The notes under the pieces were generated by a model that saw only the letters and a list, made by a program, of their open reading frames with translations, ran no database searches and was not told the DNA's origin. From Cydia pomonella (taxonomy: Eukaryota; Arthropoda; Insecta; Lepidoptera; Tortricidae), in the NCBI RefSeq assembly GCF_033807575.1, contig NC_084724.1, positions 10,965,228-11,029,227 of the forward strand: a stretch of DNA of 64,000 nucleotides. The letters run 5' to 3'. How positions within the stretch are numbered: position 1 is the stretch's first letter; each line of letters starts with the position of its first letter. The translations under genes and the position numbers were made by a program. Positions 63,036 to 64,000 of the stretch are shown one piece after another.

Positions 63036-63110
63036 AGCCGCTTAGAAATAGGTGGTAGCAACGACGATCCTGGTTCAATCCCAGGACGTGTAGTCGTGTA
63101 TGCAGATATT
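63036..63110 (+). mobile_element. Possible tRNA-derived SINE fragment
   Basis: CGCTTAGAAATAGGTGGTAG could be a worn A box, and CCTGGTTCAATCCCAGGACG is a good B-box stem. No full cloverleaf forms. Confidence 0.35.
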
Positions 63111-63217
63111 ACTTTTTGTATTATTCTAGCACTTAAATTTCATATTTCTTATCAACTAAGTGGGTGTGAAGATCGAACTAAGCGTGTCAGTTTCAGCTTG
63201 TACAATAAAAAATATTA

Positions 63218-63315
63218 TGGCTAGTTGTTCTTCCTCCTATAAGTCGCATTTCTGGACTGATTAGTTAAATTTTGTGAGCAGATTCGTTATTATTTGGTCG
63301 ATTAAGTTTTTTTTG
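63218..63315 (+). repeat. Dispersed repeat fragment (partner 58420-58530)
   Basis: CCTCCTATAAGTCGCATTTC, GTTAAATTTTGTGAGCAGAT, TCGTTATTATTTGGTCGATT align with the partner. Confidence 0.6.
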
Positions 63316-64000
63316 TATTTGTTAATCAGTAGTATACTACGTTTATTAATAATAATATATATACTTCCATCGAACCAAGTGATCCACGACACACAAACTT
63401 TTTTTTTTTTGAATATTTGCAAATAATTCTTTAACAGCTTTGGTCAGGTAACCGATTGAACCAAAATGCTTCGACCGTTTGATTATGCAGGGCCAGTTGC
63501 CATATAATTTCACTTGATTAGCATTATCGAAGCGAATTTCTTAACAGATTCACTGACAGCGCAAGGTACGCGCTGCGTTCGTAGTCGAAAACACACTTTT
63601 TCCGCTTTGTAGCAAAAAGCGCCAACGAATAGAGAACCGACATAGTAGGCTGTGATAAGCAAACACTCGTATAATATACACGTAGGTAGATATTAGAGAT
63701 TAAAATATTAAAAACCGATAGAGCACCTCTTTACGCGATAAGGGATTTCCTCTCACAAGTAAGTACGTAATTAGGTTAGGATGGTAATCCAACTGTCCGA
63801 TTTCTTTGTTCAATGTACATTGCGTGTCACCCTCAAAATGTGAGATGCGAATACACATTGGACTAAGAAATTGGACTACTTAACAATATATATATATATG
63901 AAGCAGTGGCGGTGCGTCACAAATATTCGTAGGGAACCCGGAGCTAATTTTGCTTTCCTTTTCTCCATGAATCGATCGTGAAAGTACTCAACGGGCTGAA
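63316..64000. other. No convincing feature
   Basis: A (TA)n tract lies at 63882-63898. 63545-63625 is moderately GC-rich without motif. No gene is seen at the right edge. Confidence 0.35.

Larger units (their letters stand above)
289..64000. other. Probable giant 5' intron or 5' flank of the DPP-like gene
   Basis: No second exon with paired splice sites and family similarity was found on the minus strand across this span. Open frames are short and scattered, and those with recognisable similarity belong to LINEs. The content is transposon remnants, MITEs, microsatellites and AT-rich unique DNA. The family is known for very long first introns in other animals, which fits. The right end of the intron is not in view, so part of the span may be intergenic. 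Confidence 0.5.

Overview
The window looks like nuclear DNA of a lepidopteran insect (moth or butterfly). It is AT-rich and has long non-coding stretches. It carries tRNA-derived SINEs with an A box like TGGCCTAGTGGG and a B box like GGGTTCAAATCC, decayed non-LTR retrotransposon ends typical of Lepidoptera, and a very dense set of fold-back MITEs. There is no prokaryotic gene organisation, operon or CRISPR array.

Only one host coding exon is convincing. It lies at 81-288 on the minus strand and encodes the cytoplasmic-transmembrane-ectodomain junction of a dipeptidyl-peptidase-like type II membrane protein of the DPP6/DPP10 (S9B) type, with good splice signals at both ends. The gene reads leftward, so nearly all of the window (289-64000) lies 5' of this exon. 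It is most simply a very long upstream intron, or intron plus 5' flank. A 24-base exact repeat of the exon's membrane-spanning codons at 3-26 hints at a duplicated or alternative exon cut by the window edge.

Layout: 289-9060 holds large fold-back MITEs (359-600, 5411-6022, 6909-7136, 7663-8048, 8202-8583, 8821-9057). 9060-17600 holds a run of TA-flanked MITEs, a nested transposon pair at 15580-16096 and an RTE-type LINE remnant. 17600-31000 contains a SINE with a 19-bp target-site duplication (18080-18368), LINE remnants and several MITEs. 31000-36100 has two full SINEs, a 23-bp minisatellite (31615-31752), a decayed Jockey-type LINE and a 223-bp palindrome. 37000-46200 has a LINE end nested in a MITE, and RTE and CR1/Jockey-like LINE ends. 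47700-51450 is a SINE/LINE cluster. 51450-64000 is mostly fold-back MITEs and older repeats, including a 112-bp near-perfect hairpin at 59197-59308.

No intact transposase or reverse transcriptase is present, so every mobile element here is non-autonomous or broken. The most unusual pattern is a set of about ten fold-back elements that share TACAGTCA-type termini but have unrelated interiors. Calls of identity to repeat families rest on recognition and on internal copy-to-copy comparison; no database search was run.
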